From assembly GCF_030908215.1 (NCBI RefSeq), contig NZ_JAVFJK010000011.1, positions 124,001 to 188,000 on the forward strand: a stretch of 64,000 bases of DNA, read 5' to 3'. This DNA is from Sinomonas sp. ASV486. GTDB taxonomy: Bacteria > Actinomycetota > Actinomycetes > Actinomycetales > Micrococcaceae. A program made the translations under genes and the position numbers. Shown here piece after piece: positions 25,904 through 33,921 of this stretch. Numbering within the stretch: the first letter of the stretch is position 1; every line of letters starts with the position of its first letter. A model generated the notes under the pieces. That model was not told where the DNA came from. It did no database searches and was given only the letters and a program-made list of their open reading frames with translations.

Positions 25904-26686
25904 ATGGAGCGCGGCTGGAGCGAATCCGGTGGGCCGAGGCGGATCCGGGAGGAGCAGATGCGGGAACTGCTTCTGGGAAAGGCCGTTGACCTGCTCAGAC
26001 CTACTGGCCTCACCGTCAGCTTGGAACACCTGAACCTCGAGGAGCTCATCCGATCAGCGGGCGTGCCCAGAAGCTCTGTGTACAAGGCCTTCGGGAATAA
26101 GGACGCCTTCTTCCGCGAGCTCATGATTCGGCTCATCGAAACCATGGAGATCTCGGGGTCTGACCTCGACCCGGGTCTCGCTCAACGAATCCAGGCGACG
26201 GCCCACGCCCACGGGAGTCGACTCGGAACCCCCGCCGGACGCCGGGAGGTTGGGCGCGAAATCATCAGGCTCTCGGTCAAAAAGAACTATGAATCAGTCC
26301 GCACGTCAACAGAGTGGCGGACCTACATCGCTCTCTCGGCAACAGTGAGTTCACTCGATCCGACGTCCCGGACCGCGGTCGTGGATGCACTCGCTCGCGC
26401 CGAATCACGAACCACCGCCGCGAGAAGCGCCGCCTTCGACCACCTCTTGCCCCTTCTGGGACTGAAATTCCGCGTCGGACTCGATGCAAGACAGCTTGCA
26501 ACCGTCGCCGCAGCCATCGTGAATGGGCTGGCACAACGAAGCCTTGTGAACCCCGAGGTCGTTGACACACCCGTCGTGCTCCCAGGCATCGACGGTGATC
26601 CAGTGGAATGGCATCTGTCCGCCGTCGGCGTCATGGCCGTCCTGGACGAGATGACCGAGCCAATAGAAGGCGCTCACTCGGCTTAG
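25904..26686 (+). CDS. TetR-family transcriptional regulator
   Basis: This 260-residue protein has an N-terminal helix-turn-helix (residues about 22-72; LNLEELIRSAGVPRSSVYKAFGNKDAFFRELM is the region, with SSVYKAFGNKDAFF as core) and a long ligand-binding part. ATG at 25904 has AAAGGAG nearby. TAGACT/AGTCTA operators precede it. Its GC content is visibly lower than in neighbouring genes, suggesting later acquisition. The next plus-strand gene is the secreted haloperoxidase-like protein, a possible target, but a 513-base gap separates them. Confidence 0.82.
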   Translation: MERGWSESGGPRRIREEQMRELLLGKAVDLLRPTGLTVSLEHLNLEELIRSAGVPRSSVYKAFGNKDAFFRELMIRLIETMEISGSDLDPGLAQRIQATAHAHGSRLGTPAGRREVGREIIRLSVKKNYESVRTSTEWRTYIALSATVSSLDPTSRTAVVDALARAESRTTAARSAAFDHLLPLLGLKFRVGLDARQLATVAAAIVNGLAQRSLVNPEVVDTPVVLPGIDGDPVEWHLSAVGVMAVLDEMTEPIEGAHSA

Positions 26687-27199
26687 AACGCCGCTGGCGG
26701 GGCCGGAAATCGGCCCGTGCAAACGGAGACCGCTTCCATGGGCGGTACTACACTGGTCGAGGCGGCGCGTGGGCGCTGCCTTCCGGGGGAGTCATGACCG
26801 GACTGCATGCACAAGGGGTGGGCGACTCACGGATGCTCGAGCATCCGCGAGTCACCCGGTTGCCTTGGCGCTCGGTGGCTCCTATTCCCCGAGGTACTCC
26901 GCAGGATCTCGTGCCCTGCGGCAGCCCGACGTTCCAGCTAATGGCAGGATGCCGGATCGACCGCAATGGGGCGATCGACGTGACCACCTGCCATGACTCT
27001 GGCTGCTTCCCTCCCCAGTGCCTCCGCGGCGTCGTGCAGTGCCTCAACACCGGACCTGGGAGTGCGGACCCTCTGCGCTACTCGATTGCCACCACTCGCC
27101 ACCGACCGCCTTTATAGCCCCTACCGGGCCCGAGGTCGCCGGACCGGAGTGCGGATCACAGAGCAGAGCCATCAGGGAACACTGGGAGAGGAGACCGAC
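26687..27199. other. Long intergenic region with a hairpin
   Basis: No convincing gene is present between the TetR and haloperoxidase genes. The main structure is the inverted repeat at 26820-26857. Short Cys-rich frames on both strands lack ribosome sites and codon bias. Confidence 0.45.
26820..26857. terminator. Strong inverted repeat downstream of TetR gene
   Basis: Arms GACTC-A-CGGATGC and GCATCCG-C-GAGTC, with further GGG/CCC pairing outside, form a 30-38 base hairpin with a four-base TCGA loop. It could terminate the TetR transcript or be a protein-binding palindrome. It has no T-run. Confidence 0.45.
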
Positions 27200-28570
27200 A
27201 TGCGAACAGGAATACATAGGTGGTACACGGCTGCCGCCACCGGGGCGCTGCTCACGCTGAGCGTGGCCTCGCCCCAGACATCCACGGTTGCGGCGGCGAG
27301 TCCGGGCGACAACATCGCCGCGCAATGGGACAGCATCGCTGTGAACACCGTCGTGAGCTCCGGGACATTCCAAAACGAGGGCACGGTCTACATGGCCTAC
27401 GTCACAGCAGCTATGTACGACGCGGCCGTCGCCATCGACGGACGGTACGTTCCGTACGCCGCGCCTCTCGCAGCACCCGCCGGGGCATCATCCGATGCAG
27501 CGGTCGTGGAGGCCGCGCGCGTCACTCTCGACTACTACCTGCCGGCCAAGGCGACGACGGTCGACGCACTCGCCGCGACGAGTCTGGCGGCGATCCCGGA
27601 CGGGACGCCCAAGACCGACGGAGTGGGTGTAGGGCATGCCGCCGCCGAGGGGGTCATCGCCGCCCGCACCGGTGACGGCAGGTTGACCCCGATAGGGGTG
27701 ACCTCGGCCTTCCCCACGCTCGCGCCCGCCCCAGGCGTCTGGCGGCTGACGCCCCCGGCCTTCGCTCGCCCGCAGACACCTTGGATGGCCACCATGCGGC
27801 CACTCGTGCTCGACCGACCGGACCGGTTCCGACCCGACGGGCCGCCGCCGCTGACCAGCCCCGACTGGGTGGCCGCGTTCAACGAGATCAAAGCGGTGGG
27901 TGCTGCCAACAGCACCGTCCGCACCCCGGAGCAGACCGCAACAGCCTACTTCTGGAGCGCCAACGGCATCCGGCAGTGGAACCGCACGGCCCGGGACCTC
28001 GCCGACAGCCGGCACCTGGACCTCGTGTCCTCTGCCCGGCTCTTCGCGATGGTCGACGTCGTCGGTGCCGACGCGGCGATCGCCGTCATGAACGAGAAGT
28101 ACCACTTCCTGTTCTGGCGGCCGGTCACAGCGATCGACCCCACAGCGGTCAGCAACGACGGGTTCGGCCCCGACCCGGGGTTTGACGACGGAAACCCCCT
28201 GACGGTGGAGCAAACCGGATGGCGCCCACTGCTGACGACGCCGAACCACCCGGAGTACCCAGCCGCGCACGGCACCGTCACCTCAGCGATGGCCGAGGTG
28301 TTTACCCAGTTCCTCGGCACACGCCAGATCAACTTGACCATCCATGGGTTCGATCAAGCGGGGGCGCCGGGGAACTTCGACGCGGTGCGCACCTTCGCCA
28401 GCCCGACAGACCTGCGGGAGCAGATCGTCGACGCGCGGCTGTGGGCCGGACTGCACTACCGATTCTCCACCGAGGCAGGAGTCGACCTCGGCCGCAGCGT
28501 GGCCAAGTACGACCTGCGTCATGCCTTCCTTCCAGTGGACGACGCGACGGCGCGCGCTGGGTCAGACTGA
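27200..28570 (+). CDS. Secreted vanadium haloperoxidase/PAP2-family protein
   Basis: This 456-residue protein starts with a Sec-type signal peptide (MRTGIHRWYTAAATGALL, cleavage likely after VAAA near residue 34). Its C-terminal part carries the vanadium haloperoxidase/PAP2 phosphatase motifs: K-x6-RP in EKYHFLFWRPVTAI near 299-312, the PSGH-like YPAAHGTVTSAM near 353, and R-x6-H in RLWAGLHYRFST near 412. Such proteins either halogenate organics with peroxide or act as phosphatases; the sequence alone does not decide. ATG at 27200 has a GGAGAGGAGA ribosome site. Confidence 0.82.
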   Translation: MRTGIHRWYTAAATGALLTLSVASPQTSTVAAASPGDNIAAQWDSIAVNTVVSSGTFQNEGTVYMAYVTAAMYDAAVAIDGRYVPYAAPLAAPAGASSDAAVVEAARVTLDYYLPAKATTVDALAATSLAAIPDGTPKTDGVGVGHAAAEGVIAARTGDGRLTPIGVTSAFPTLAPAPGVWRLTPPAFARPQTPWMATMRPLVLDRPDRFRPDGPPPLTSPDWVAAFNEIKAVGAANSTVRTPEQTATAYFWSANGIRQWNRTARDLADSRHLDLVSSARLFAMVDVVGADAAIAVMNEKYHFLFWRPVTAIDPTAVSNDGFGPDPGFDDGNPLTVEQTGWRPLLTTPNHPEYPAAHGTVTSAMAEVFTQFLGTRQINLTIHGFDQAGAPGNFDAVRTFASPTDLREQIVDARLWAGLHYRFSTEAGVDLGRSVAKYDLRHAFLPVDDATARAGSD

Positions 28571-28652
28571 GCGCCTCGTCGCCTAGCCCATGGCTTCATT
28601 GAGGTCGGCTCCTCGCGGACCGCCGTGGTGGACCTTGGACTGCCGGTCCGTT

Positions 28653-29147
28653 TCAACGTTCGTCGGCCGGCGACGGCGATGGGCCCTGTAGGTTTTCGAC
28701 CGGTGCTGCCGAGCGGGGCAGGCCGGTGATCAGGACAGCCGCGACGACCAGGTGCATGAATGCAAGAGCGAGCTTCACATCGACGGCTGTCCCTGCAGTC
28801 ACCGGTGCGGCCAGGGACAGGACTGCCGCCGTCACGGCGACCGCCTTCCAGACCGTCCGGCCCTTCCTGGCGCTGGCTCGGGTGAGCACTGCGAGAAGGC
28901 CCCAGGCGAGCAGGCCCGCCCCGGCGGCCGTGGCTCCGACCGCGGCCGGGGTCACGGTCTGGTCGAGTCCGGGGCCGAAGGAGACCGTCAGGGGGGAGCC
29001 CAGGCCAGGCACCGCGATGGCCCACACGGCCAGCGCGCCTGCTGCTGCCAGGACGATGAGGCCGATCGAACGTGCGGGGCGGGACAGGATCCCTCCTCGT
29101 GTCCGGCGCTGGGTGGAACCTGTTTCCTGGGTAGGACTTGCTTCCAT
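28653..29147 (-). CDS. DUF6069-like membrane protein
   Basis: This 164-residue protein has four hydrophobic segments (residues about 28-46, 68-88, 100-118 and 126-146) after a Thr/Arg-rich N-terminus. It resembles the small four-helix proteins grouped as DUF6069, whose function is unknown. ATG at 29147 has an AGGAGG ribosome site. It is divergent from a MarR gene, with paired TTAGAYGCCTAA sites between, so it is a likely target of that regulator. Confidence 0.72.
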   Translation of the reverse strand: MEASPTQETGSTQRRTRGGILSRPARSIGLIVLAAAGALAVWAIAVPGLGSPLTVSFGPGLDQTVTPAAVGATAAGAGLLAWGLLAVLTRASARKGRTVWKAVAVTAAVLSLAAPVTAGTAVDVKLALAFMHLVVAAVLITGLPRSAAPVENLQGPSPSPADER

Positions 29148-29198
29148 GGTGGCCTCCTGTGCCTTGAGTGGATGCAGCTGTGCCTTCAGGAGATATCG

Positions 29199-29238
29199 TT
29201 AGATGCCTAACCATTCGATATTAAACTTAGACGCCTAA
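29199..29238. promoter_or_regulatory. Paired TTAGAYGCCTAA sites, MarR operator candidate
   Basis: TTAGATGCCTAA (29199-29210) and TTAGACGCCTAA (29227-29238) are near-palindromes 28 bases apart, on the same face of the helix after almost three turns. They lie between divergent genes for a DUF6069-like protein and a MarR regulator. Confidence 0.65.
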
Positions 29239-29260
29239 GTAATTATTGGCAAGGGATTCC

Positions 29261-29770
29261 ATGGACTATGAGCAGGCCCACGCGCTGAACAGGGCGATCC
29301 GGACGATCGGCATGCGCCACCGTGCCCTTGCCGGATCCTTCCTCCACCGGGTCGGGCTCACGGTCGGGCAGGAGACCCTGATCATGGACCTCGCGGAGCA
29401 CGGGCCCAAGACCCAGTCCCAGCTCGCCGCAGCGGCTGGATGCGAACCCCCCACGATCACCTCGGCCGTCAAACGACTCGAGTCGCTGGGCCTGGTGACC
29501 CGGGGCCCCTCCACGCGGGACAGGCGGGCCACCGTAGTGGAGCTGACCGAGCGCGGGCGGAGCCTCCTTCCGGACCTCTCCGCTGCCTGGATCCAGCTGG
29601 CCGAGGCAAGCATCTCCGGACTCGCCCGCACCGGCGCCGACGACCTGACCCGGGCCCTGACAGACCTCGCGGAGAGCCTGAGCACCGCCTCGGACCACAC
29701 GGGACCGGCAGCACCCCACCGGACCACCGCCGCGGACCCCGAACCGGAAGTGAGCCGGGACCGGGGCTGA
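29261..29770 (+). CDS. MarR-family transcriptional regulator
   Basis: This 169-residue protein has a MarR winged-helix domain (residues about 30-130) with the recognition helix in AAAAGCEPPTITSAVKRLES and the wing STRDRRATVVELTERG. A Pro/Thr-rich tail follows. ATG at 29261 has AAGGGA upstream; a TTG five codons earlier would place the ribosome site inside the gene. It probably represses itself and the divergent DUF6069-like gene through the TTAGAYGCCTAA pair. The ligand is unknown. Confidence 0.85.
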   Translation: MDYEQAHALNRAIRTIGMRHRALAGSFLHRVGLTVGQETLIMDLAEHGPKTQSQLAAAAGCEPPTITSAVKRLESLGLVTRGPSTRDRRATVVELTERGRSLLPDLSAAWIQLAEASISGLARTGADDLTRALTDLAESLSTASDHTGPAAPHRTTAADPEPEVSRDRG

Positions 29771-29844
29771 AGGCCGGCCCGCGCCGGGACGGCGGCCGGC
29801 ATCCGTCGGGATCCGGACGGACCCACCGGTGCAGTCGCTGCGGG

Positions 29845-31080
29845 TCAGGAGGGCCCCGGGCGGCCGCTTCTGGAACGGGTTCGGCACCATGCCAGACAGC
29901 CGGCGGCCACGAGGAGCCCATAGACGCTGCGCGTGCCTGATTGGACGAGTGCGGCGGCCATGATCGGGATGAGCGCGAGGTTGGCGAGGGTCCGAGCGCT
30001 GGGGCCGCGGGATCGGACGTAGCTGACAATGCAGATGATGTAGATGAGCACGAAGACCGCGCTGCTTGCGGCGAGTGCATCGACAGTCAGGGAGGGGTCA
30101 GCCGCCAGAGCTGACAGCGTGGCGGCGAAGAGCGCGCCGAGGAGCGCCGTCCGCGCCCACGCCGACGCTCCGAGGATGCTGGGCATACAGCCGTCCCGAC
30201 TGGCACCGGCGATGAGGCTGTTGACGCCGCGGACCCACGCTGCGGCGTTGACGAGCATCGCCGCTGCCGCGACAACGGCGACGAGCCCCTGCAGTGCGGG
30301 GCTGGTGGCCAGCTCGAGCAGCCCGGCAACCGGATCGACGGAGTGCTGGTCGGCCCGCACTGACACGGCAAGGGTGAGCGCGACCGCGAAGGCTCCGTAG
30401 AGGCCCAGCGCCACTGAGCTGACGGGCAGGAAATCCCGGCGCGGGTCCCGGAGCTCCCGGCCGAGGAAGGTGAGGTTCTCGAATCCGACAAACGCCCAGA
30501 ACGCCAGCAGCACCCCAGGCAGCAGGGTCTCCCCGATCGCGCCGGTGGGGAGAACATCGAGCTGGCGCGGCGCATTCCATGACCCCGCCGCGACAAGGAT
30601 CAGCCCGGTGGCCACCAGCGCTGCGCCGCCGGCGAACTGCACGAGGGCACCGACCCGCGCACCGGCGAGATTCGCCGACAGGGCCAGCACCAGCAGCGCT
30701 GCCGCCACGGCGGCGCCCCCGCCGCCCCAGCCGAGGCCGCGTTCGACGTACCTGCCCGCCACGGCACACCCTGTCGGAAGGCCGACGACCACCACGAACA
30801 CGAACATCAAGGGCATCGCGGCCCCCACCCAGGGGCGAAGCCCTCGCGAGACGAGTGCCTGGAGGGCGTCGCCGCCGCCGGAGAGGCCCATCGCATCCTG
30901 GAACATCACCAGCATCGGCAGGCACAGCAGTGCGGCGACCGCCCACACCAGCAGGCAGCCCGATCCCGTCTGCGCGTAGACCGCGGACGGAAGGCTCAGG
31001 ATCCCCGAACCGGCAATCGACCCGAAGGCCAGCAGGACCGCGGCGACACGGCTCAGGCCCCGTGGACTAGTAGCAGGCAT
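29845..31080 (-). CDS. APC-family amino acid transporter (YjeH-like)
   Basis: This 411-residue protein has 11-12 membrane helices and the APC-superfamily opening VLLAFGSIAGSGILSLPSAV near residues 16-35, with the unwound helix-1 GSG motif. GVLLAFWAFVGFENLTFLG near residue 195 is the helix-6 region. The short form without large tails resembles YjeH-type exporters of neutral amino acids, though the substrate is a guess. The start is taken as ATG 31080; ATG 31089, three codons upstream, is possible. It is divergent from a MarR gene with a 26-base gap that contains a palindromic operator. Confidence 0.8.
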   Translation of the reverse strand: MPATSPRGLSRVAAVLLAFGSIAGSGILSLPSAVYAQTGSGCLLVWAVAALLCLPMLVMFQDAMGLSGGGDALQALVSRGLRPWVGAAMPLMFVFVVVVGLPTGCAVAGRYVERGLGWGGGGAAVAAALLVLALSANLAGARVGALVQFAGGAALVATGLILVAAGSWNAPRQLDVLPTGAIGETLLPGVLLAFWAFVGFENLTFLGRELRDPRRDFLPVSSVALGLYGAFAVALTLAVSVRADQHSVDPVAGLLELATSPALQGLVAVVAAAAMLVNAAAWVRGVNSLIAGASRDGCMPSILGASAWARTALLGALFAATLSALAADPSLTVDALAASSAVFVLIYIICIVSYVRSRGPSARTLANLALIPIMAAALVQSGTRSVYGLLVAAGCLAWCRTRSRSGRPGPS

Positions 31081-31094
31081 GCCTCCCATCCCAC

Positions 31095-31115
31095 TAGAAT
31101 GACAACATGTTGTCA
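31095..31115 (+). promoter_or_regulatory. -10 box and palindromic operator over MarR start codon
   Basis: TAGAAT (31095-31100) lies six bases before the ATG at 31107. TGACAACATGTTGTCA (31100-31115) is a perfect 16-base palindrome with that ATG in its centre. The regulator binding here would cover its own transcription and translation start and the promoter of the divergent transporter. Confidence 0.68.
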
Positions 31116-31607
31116 ACTGAAGACCGCGGGCGGGTCAATGCTTACCGGCTGCTCATGGCGGACGTGTACGAGTTGGCCTCGCTCAGCCGCCGCAGCAGCG
31201 ACTCCGTCGCGGCTGCCCATGGCGTCACCGTCACCCAGTGGCACACCATGAGCGTGCTCTCAGGCGGCGACGCCGCGGTGCCCGCCATCGCACGGCGGCT
31301 CGGCATCACCCGCCAGGCCGTCCAGCGCACGACGGATCAGCTCCTGGCCGCCGGCCACGTCCAAGCACTGCCGAACCCCGAGCACAGGGGATCGCCGCTG
31401 ATGCGCCTGACCCGCAGCGGCCACAGCACTCTGCGCAGGCTCTGGTCGGCAAGCGAAGGCCCACGGTCAGAAGCACTGCAAAGCATCCCCACTGACCGCC
31501 TTGCCTCAGCACGCAGCACCCTGCGCGAAATCCTCGCGGCCATCGGAGACCCCCCGCCCCAGCCGCATCGAAACCCGTCGCGACCCCACACCCCTCCCGC
31601 CAACTAA
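31107..31607 (+). CDS. MarR-family transcriptional regulator
   Basis: This 166-residue protein has a winged-helix domain (residues about 25-125) with the recognition helix in IARRLGITRQAVQRTTDQLL, a wing in PEHRGSPLMRLT, and a Pro-rich tail. The start codon sits in the middle of a 16-base palindrome and six bases after a TAGAAT box, so the mRNA is probably leaderless and self-repressed. It likely controls the divergent APC transporter; the inducing compound is unknown. Confidence 0.85.
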   Translation: MLSTEDRGRVNAYRLLMADVYELASLSRRSSDSVAAAHGVTVTQWHTMSVLSGGDAAVPAIARRLGITRQAVQRTTDQLLAAGHVQALPNPEHRGSPLMRLTRSGHSTLRRLWSASEGPRSEALQSIPTDRLASARSTLREILAAIGDPPPQPHRNPSRPHTPPAN

Positions 31608-31718
31608 GGTGTCCAGGGCGTGAGCATCGCCCTGATCAGATCCGAGTGGCGGGCCTGGCGCGACTGGCTCCGGTTCCGGCCGGGGTGAGTCGGCCATCAC
31701 CCGGTCCCGTCCGCGCGG

Positions 31719-31724
31719 TATCAT
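31719..31724 (+). promoter_or_regulatory. -10 box of the M-box transcript
   Basis: TATCAT lies about 12 bases before the 5' edge of the M-box aptamer, so transcription should start near 31731. Confidence 0.45.
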
Positions 31725-31735
31725 GTGCTCGCAAG

Positions 31736-31910
31736 GTGCCGTTCGTTAGCTGAGGCTCCTTCGCGGACACAAGCCAGCGACCCCCAACGTCGAGAGACGC
31801 CCCCGGTCAGGACAGGCTGCCCCGGGTTAAGGGGCAGCCCCGATTGGCTCCCTCCGGTCATCCCGGGGGGTCACGACGCGAAGTGCCAAAGGCCTTACGA
31901 GGAAGGGCAC
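31736..31910 (+). promoter_or_regulatory. M-box (ykoK-type) Mg2+ riboswitch
   Basis: The conserved core of the M-box is seen in order: GTTAGCTGAGGCTCCTT (from 31745), ACAAGCC, CGTCGAGAGACGCCCC, CCGGGTTAAGGGG, and near the 3' end AAGTGCCAAAGGCC and TTACGAGG. A basal stem joins GTGCC at the 5' side to GGCAC at the 3' side. M-boxes bind Mg2+ and switch off Mg2+ uptake genes. The gene behind it is an NRAMP-related transporter, which fits Mg2+ import. Confidence 0.88.
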
Positions 31911-31930
31911 CCCGGGTGTTCGGCCCGGGG
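31910..31930 (+). terminator. Hairpin behind M-box
   Basis: CCCCGGG and CCCGGGG arms with a seven-base loop directly follow the aptamer. It may form the Mg2+-dependent expression platform, although no T-run follows. Confidence 0.4.
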
Positions 31931-31976
31931 ACCTCCGCCCAAGGCACGTGAAGACGAGCGCAGGAGGTGGCTGACC

Positions 31977-32021
31977 GTGTCCGACGGCGACAGTAGTACC
32001 TCTTCGCGTACCCCTGACTGA
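31977..32021 (+). CDS. 14-residue leader peptide ORF
   Basis: A GTG start nine bases after a perfect AGGAGG (31962-31967) opens a 14-codon frame reading MSDGDSSTSSRTPD and ending in TGA. It lies between the M-box and the transporter gene. The peptide is Ser/Thr/Asp-rich and ends Arg-Thr-Pro-Asp. Leader peptides with acidic and proline codons sense low Mg2+ in some bacteria, so this could be a second control layer; this is inference. Confidence 0.5.
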   Translation: MSDGDSSTSSRTPD

Positions 32022-32045
32022 ACCCAGCCCGTCTTCCCGCCCCGA

Positions 32046-32073
32046 GGGACCCAAACAGCCCGACCCAGGGTCC
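32046..32073 (+). promoter_or_regulatory. Inverted repeat before transporter gene
   Basis: GGACCC and GGGTCC arms separated by 16 bases lie between the leader ORF and the transporter start. It could be an alternative RNA structure controlled by leader translation. Confidence 0.3.
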
Positions 32074-32127
32074 TTCGGTGTGCCGCTTCACAAGACCCCG
32101 GCCACTGCCGGGAGGAAGCAGGTCCCC

Positions 32128-33840
32128 ATGGCCAAGACTCCACGGACCCATGCCCGCGGTCCCGCACCCACTACCCCGGCAGGCGCCTACGCCCCCGGGC
32201 CGGCCCCGGCCACCGGCGCCTCTGCCGTGCTCGACTCTGCCCACCTCGGCGACATCCAGGGTGCCTTCGGCACCATCCGCCTCGAGGACACCTCGACCCC
32301 GCGCAGCTGGCGGACCCGGTTCAAGACCCTCCTGGCCATCATCGGCCCGGGCCTGATCGTCATGGTCGGGGACAACGACGCCGGCGCGTTCGGAACCTAC
32401 ACCGAGGCCGGGCAGAACTACGGCACCAGCCTGCTGTGGACGCTCCTGCTCCTGGTCCCCGTCCTGTATGTCAACCAGGAGATGGTCCTGCGTCTGGGCG
32501 CGGTGACCGGCGTGGGCCACGCTCGGCTCATCCTCGAACGCTTCGGCCGGTTCTGGGGTGCATTCAGCGTGATCGACCTGTTCATCCTCAACGCCCTCAC
32601 GATCGTGACCGAGTTCATCGGCATCAGCATCGGCCTCTCGTACCTCGGCGTGCCCAAGATCCCCGGCGTCATCGCTGCCGCGGTCGTGGTCGTCGGCGCG
32701 GCCAGCACCGGATCCTTCAAGACGTTCGAGCGGGTCTGCCTCACCCTCGTGGCAGGCTCGCTCCTGCTCGTGCCCGTGTTCTTCCTGGCAGGCCCGGACT
32801 ATGGGCAGATGGCGCACGACCTCATCGTCCCGGGCCTCCCCGCCGGATCCAACATCGCGGACGTGACGCTGCTGATCATCGCGATCGTCGGCACGACCAT
32901 CGCCCCATGGCAGCTGTTCTTCCAGCAGTCCTACGTCATCGACAAGCGCATCACCCCCCGCTACATGAAGTACGAGAAGGTCGACCTGTGGCTGGGCATC
33001 GCCATCGTGATCCTCGGTGCCGCGGCCATCATCTCCTTCACGGCCTCCACCTTCGCCGGCAAGCCCGAGTTCGGCCAGTTCACCGACGCGGGTGGCGTCG
33101 CGGAGGGCCTGGGGACCTACGTGGGGCGTCTTGCCGGGATCCTGTTCGCCCTGGCGCTCATCGACGCCTCGATCATCGGCGCCGCCGCCGTCGGCCTGTC
33201 CACTTCGTACGCGCTCGGCGACGTCCTGGGCCTGAAGCACTCCCTGCACCGCAAGGTCAGCGAGGCCAAGGGCTTCTACGCCGCGTTCGCCGGCATCATC
33301 CTCGTCTCCGCGGTCATCGTCATCATCCCCGGGAGCCCGCTGGGGCTGCTCACCGTCGGTGTCCAGGTCTTGGCCGGGGTGCTCCTGCCCTCCGCGACGC
33401 TGTTCCTCCTGCTGCTGTGCAACGACAGGCAGGTCATGGGCCCCTGGGTCAACGGCAGGGCGATGAACATCTTCACCTCCATCGTCATCGCGGTCCTCGT
33501 GATCCTCTCCGTCGTCCTGACCGCCGCCACCCTGTTCCCGGGCCTCGACGGCGACGCCATTATCGCCATCCTCGGCGGCGGGGCCCTGCTGGCCGTCCTC
33601 GCTGCCGCCGCCACCACCGCGCTGAGGATCCGCGCCAGGATGCAGGGCAGGACCACCCCGGAACCGGCCGTCGACCGGTCCCAGCGGCTCATGTGGCGCA
33701 TGCCCCCGCTCGCACTCCTGGAACGCCCGCAGCTCTCCCTGACCCGCCGGGTGGGCCTGGGAGTCCTTTGGGCATACCTGATCCTCGCAATGGCCCTCGT
33801 CGTCGTCCGTGTCGTCCAACTGGCCTTGGGCGCCCCCTGA
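32128..33840 (+). CDS. NRAMP-related divalent metal transporter, likely Mg2+
   Basis: This 570-residue protein has a Pro/Ala-rich cytosolic N-terminus (residues 1-65) and about 11-12 membrane helices of the NRAMP fold. The helix-1 motif reads GDNDAGAFGTYTEAG (about 79-93) instead of DPGN. The helix-6 motif reads TTIAPWQLF (about 255-263), so the metal-selective Met of MPH is replaced by Ala. NRAMP-related Mg2+ transporters lack this Met, and the M-box upstream supports Mg2+. ATG 32128 is preferred (GGGAGGAAG upstream), though GTG 32080 is possible. The MgtE-like sensor gene follows. Confidence 0.85.
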   Translation: MAKTPRTHARGPAPTTPAGAYAPGPAPATGASAVLDSAHLGDIQGAFGTIRLEDTSTPRSWRTRFKTLLAIIGPGLIVMVGDNDAGAFGTYTEAGQNYGTSLLWTLLLLVPVLYVNQEMVLRLGAVTGVGHARLILERFGRFWGAFSVIDLFILNALTIVTEFIGISIGLSYLGVPKIPGVIAAAVVVVGAASTGSFKTFERVCLTLVAGSLLLVPVFFLAGPDYGQMAHDLIVPGLPAGSNIADVTLLIIAIVGTTIAPWQLFFQQSYVIDKRITPRYMKYEKVDLWLGIAIVILGAAAIISFTASTFAGKPEFGQFTDAGGVAEGLGTYVGRLAGILFALALIDASIIGAAAVGLSTSYALGDVLGLKHSLHRKVSEAKGFYAAFAGIILVSAVIVIIPGSPLGLLTVGVQVLAGVLLPSATLFLLLLCNDRQVMGPWVNGRAMNIFTSIVIAVLVILSVVLTAATLFPGLDGDAIIAILGGGALLAVLAAAATTALRIRARMQGRTTPEPAVDRSQRLMWRMPPLALLERPQLSLTRRVGLGVLWAYLILAMALVVVRVVQLALGAP

Positions 33841-33921
33841 CCCCGAATCCCCACTCCCGAAGACGCCCTGGTCTGGCGTACAGTCGCCTCGAGACCCCGG
33901 TGTGCACCGAAAGGCCCCCCG

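Noticed and set aside
26748..27050. 100-residue minus-strand Cys/Pro-rich frame
   Set aside because: No ribosome site or codon bias, and it runs through the hairpin; not supported as a gene.
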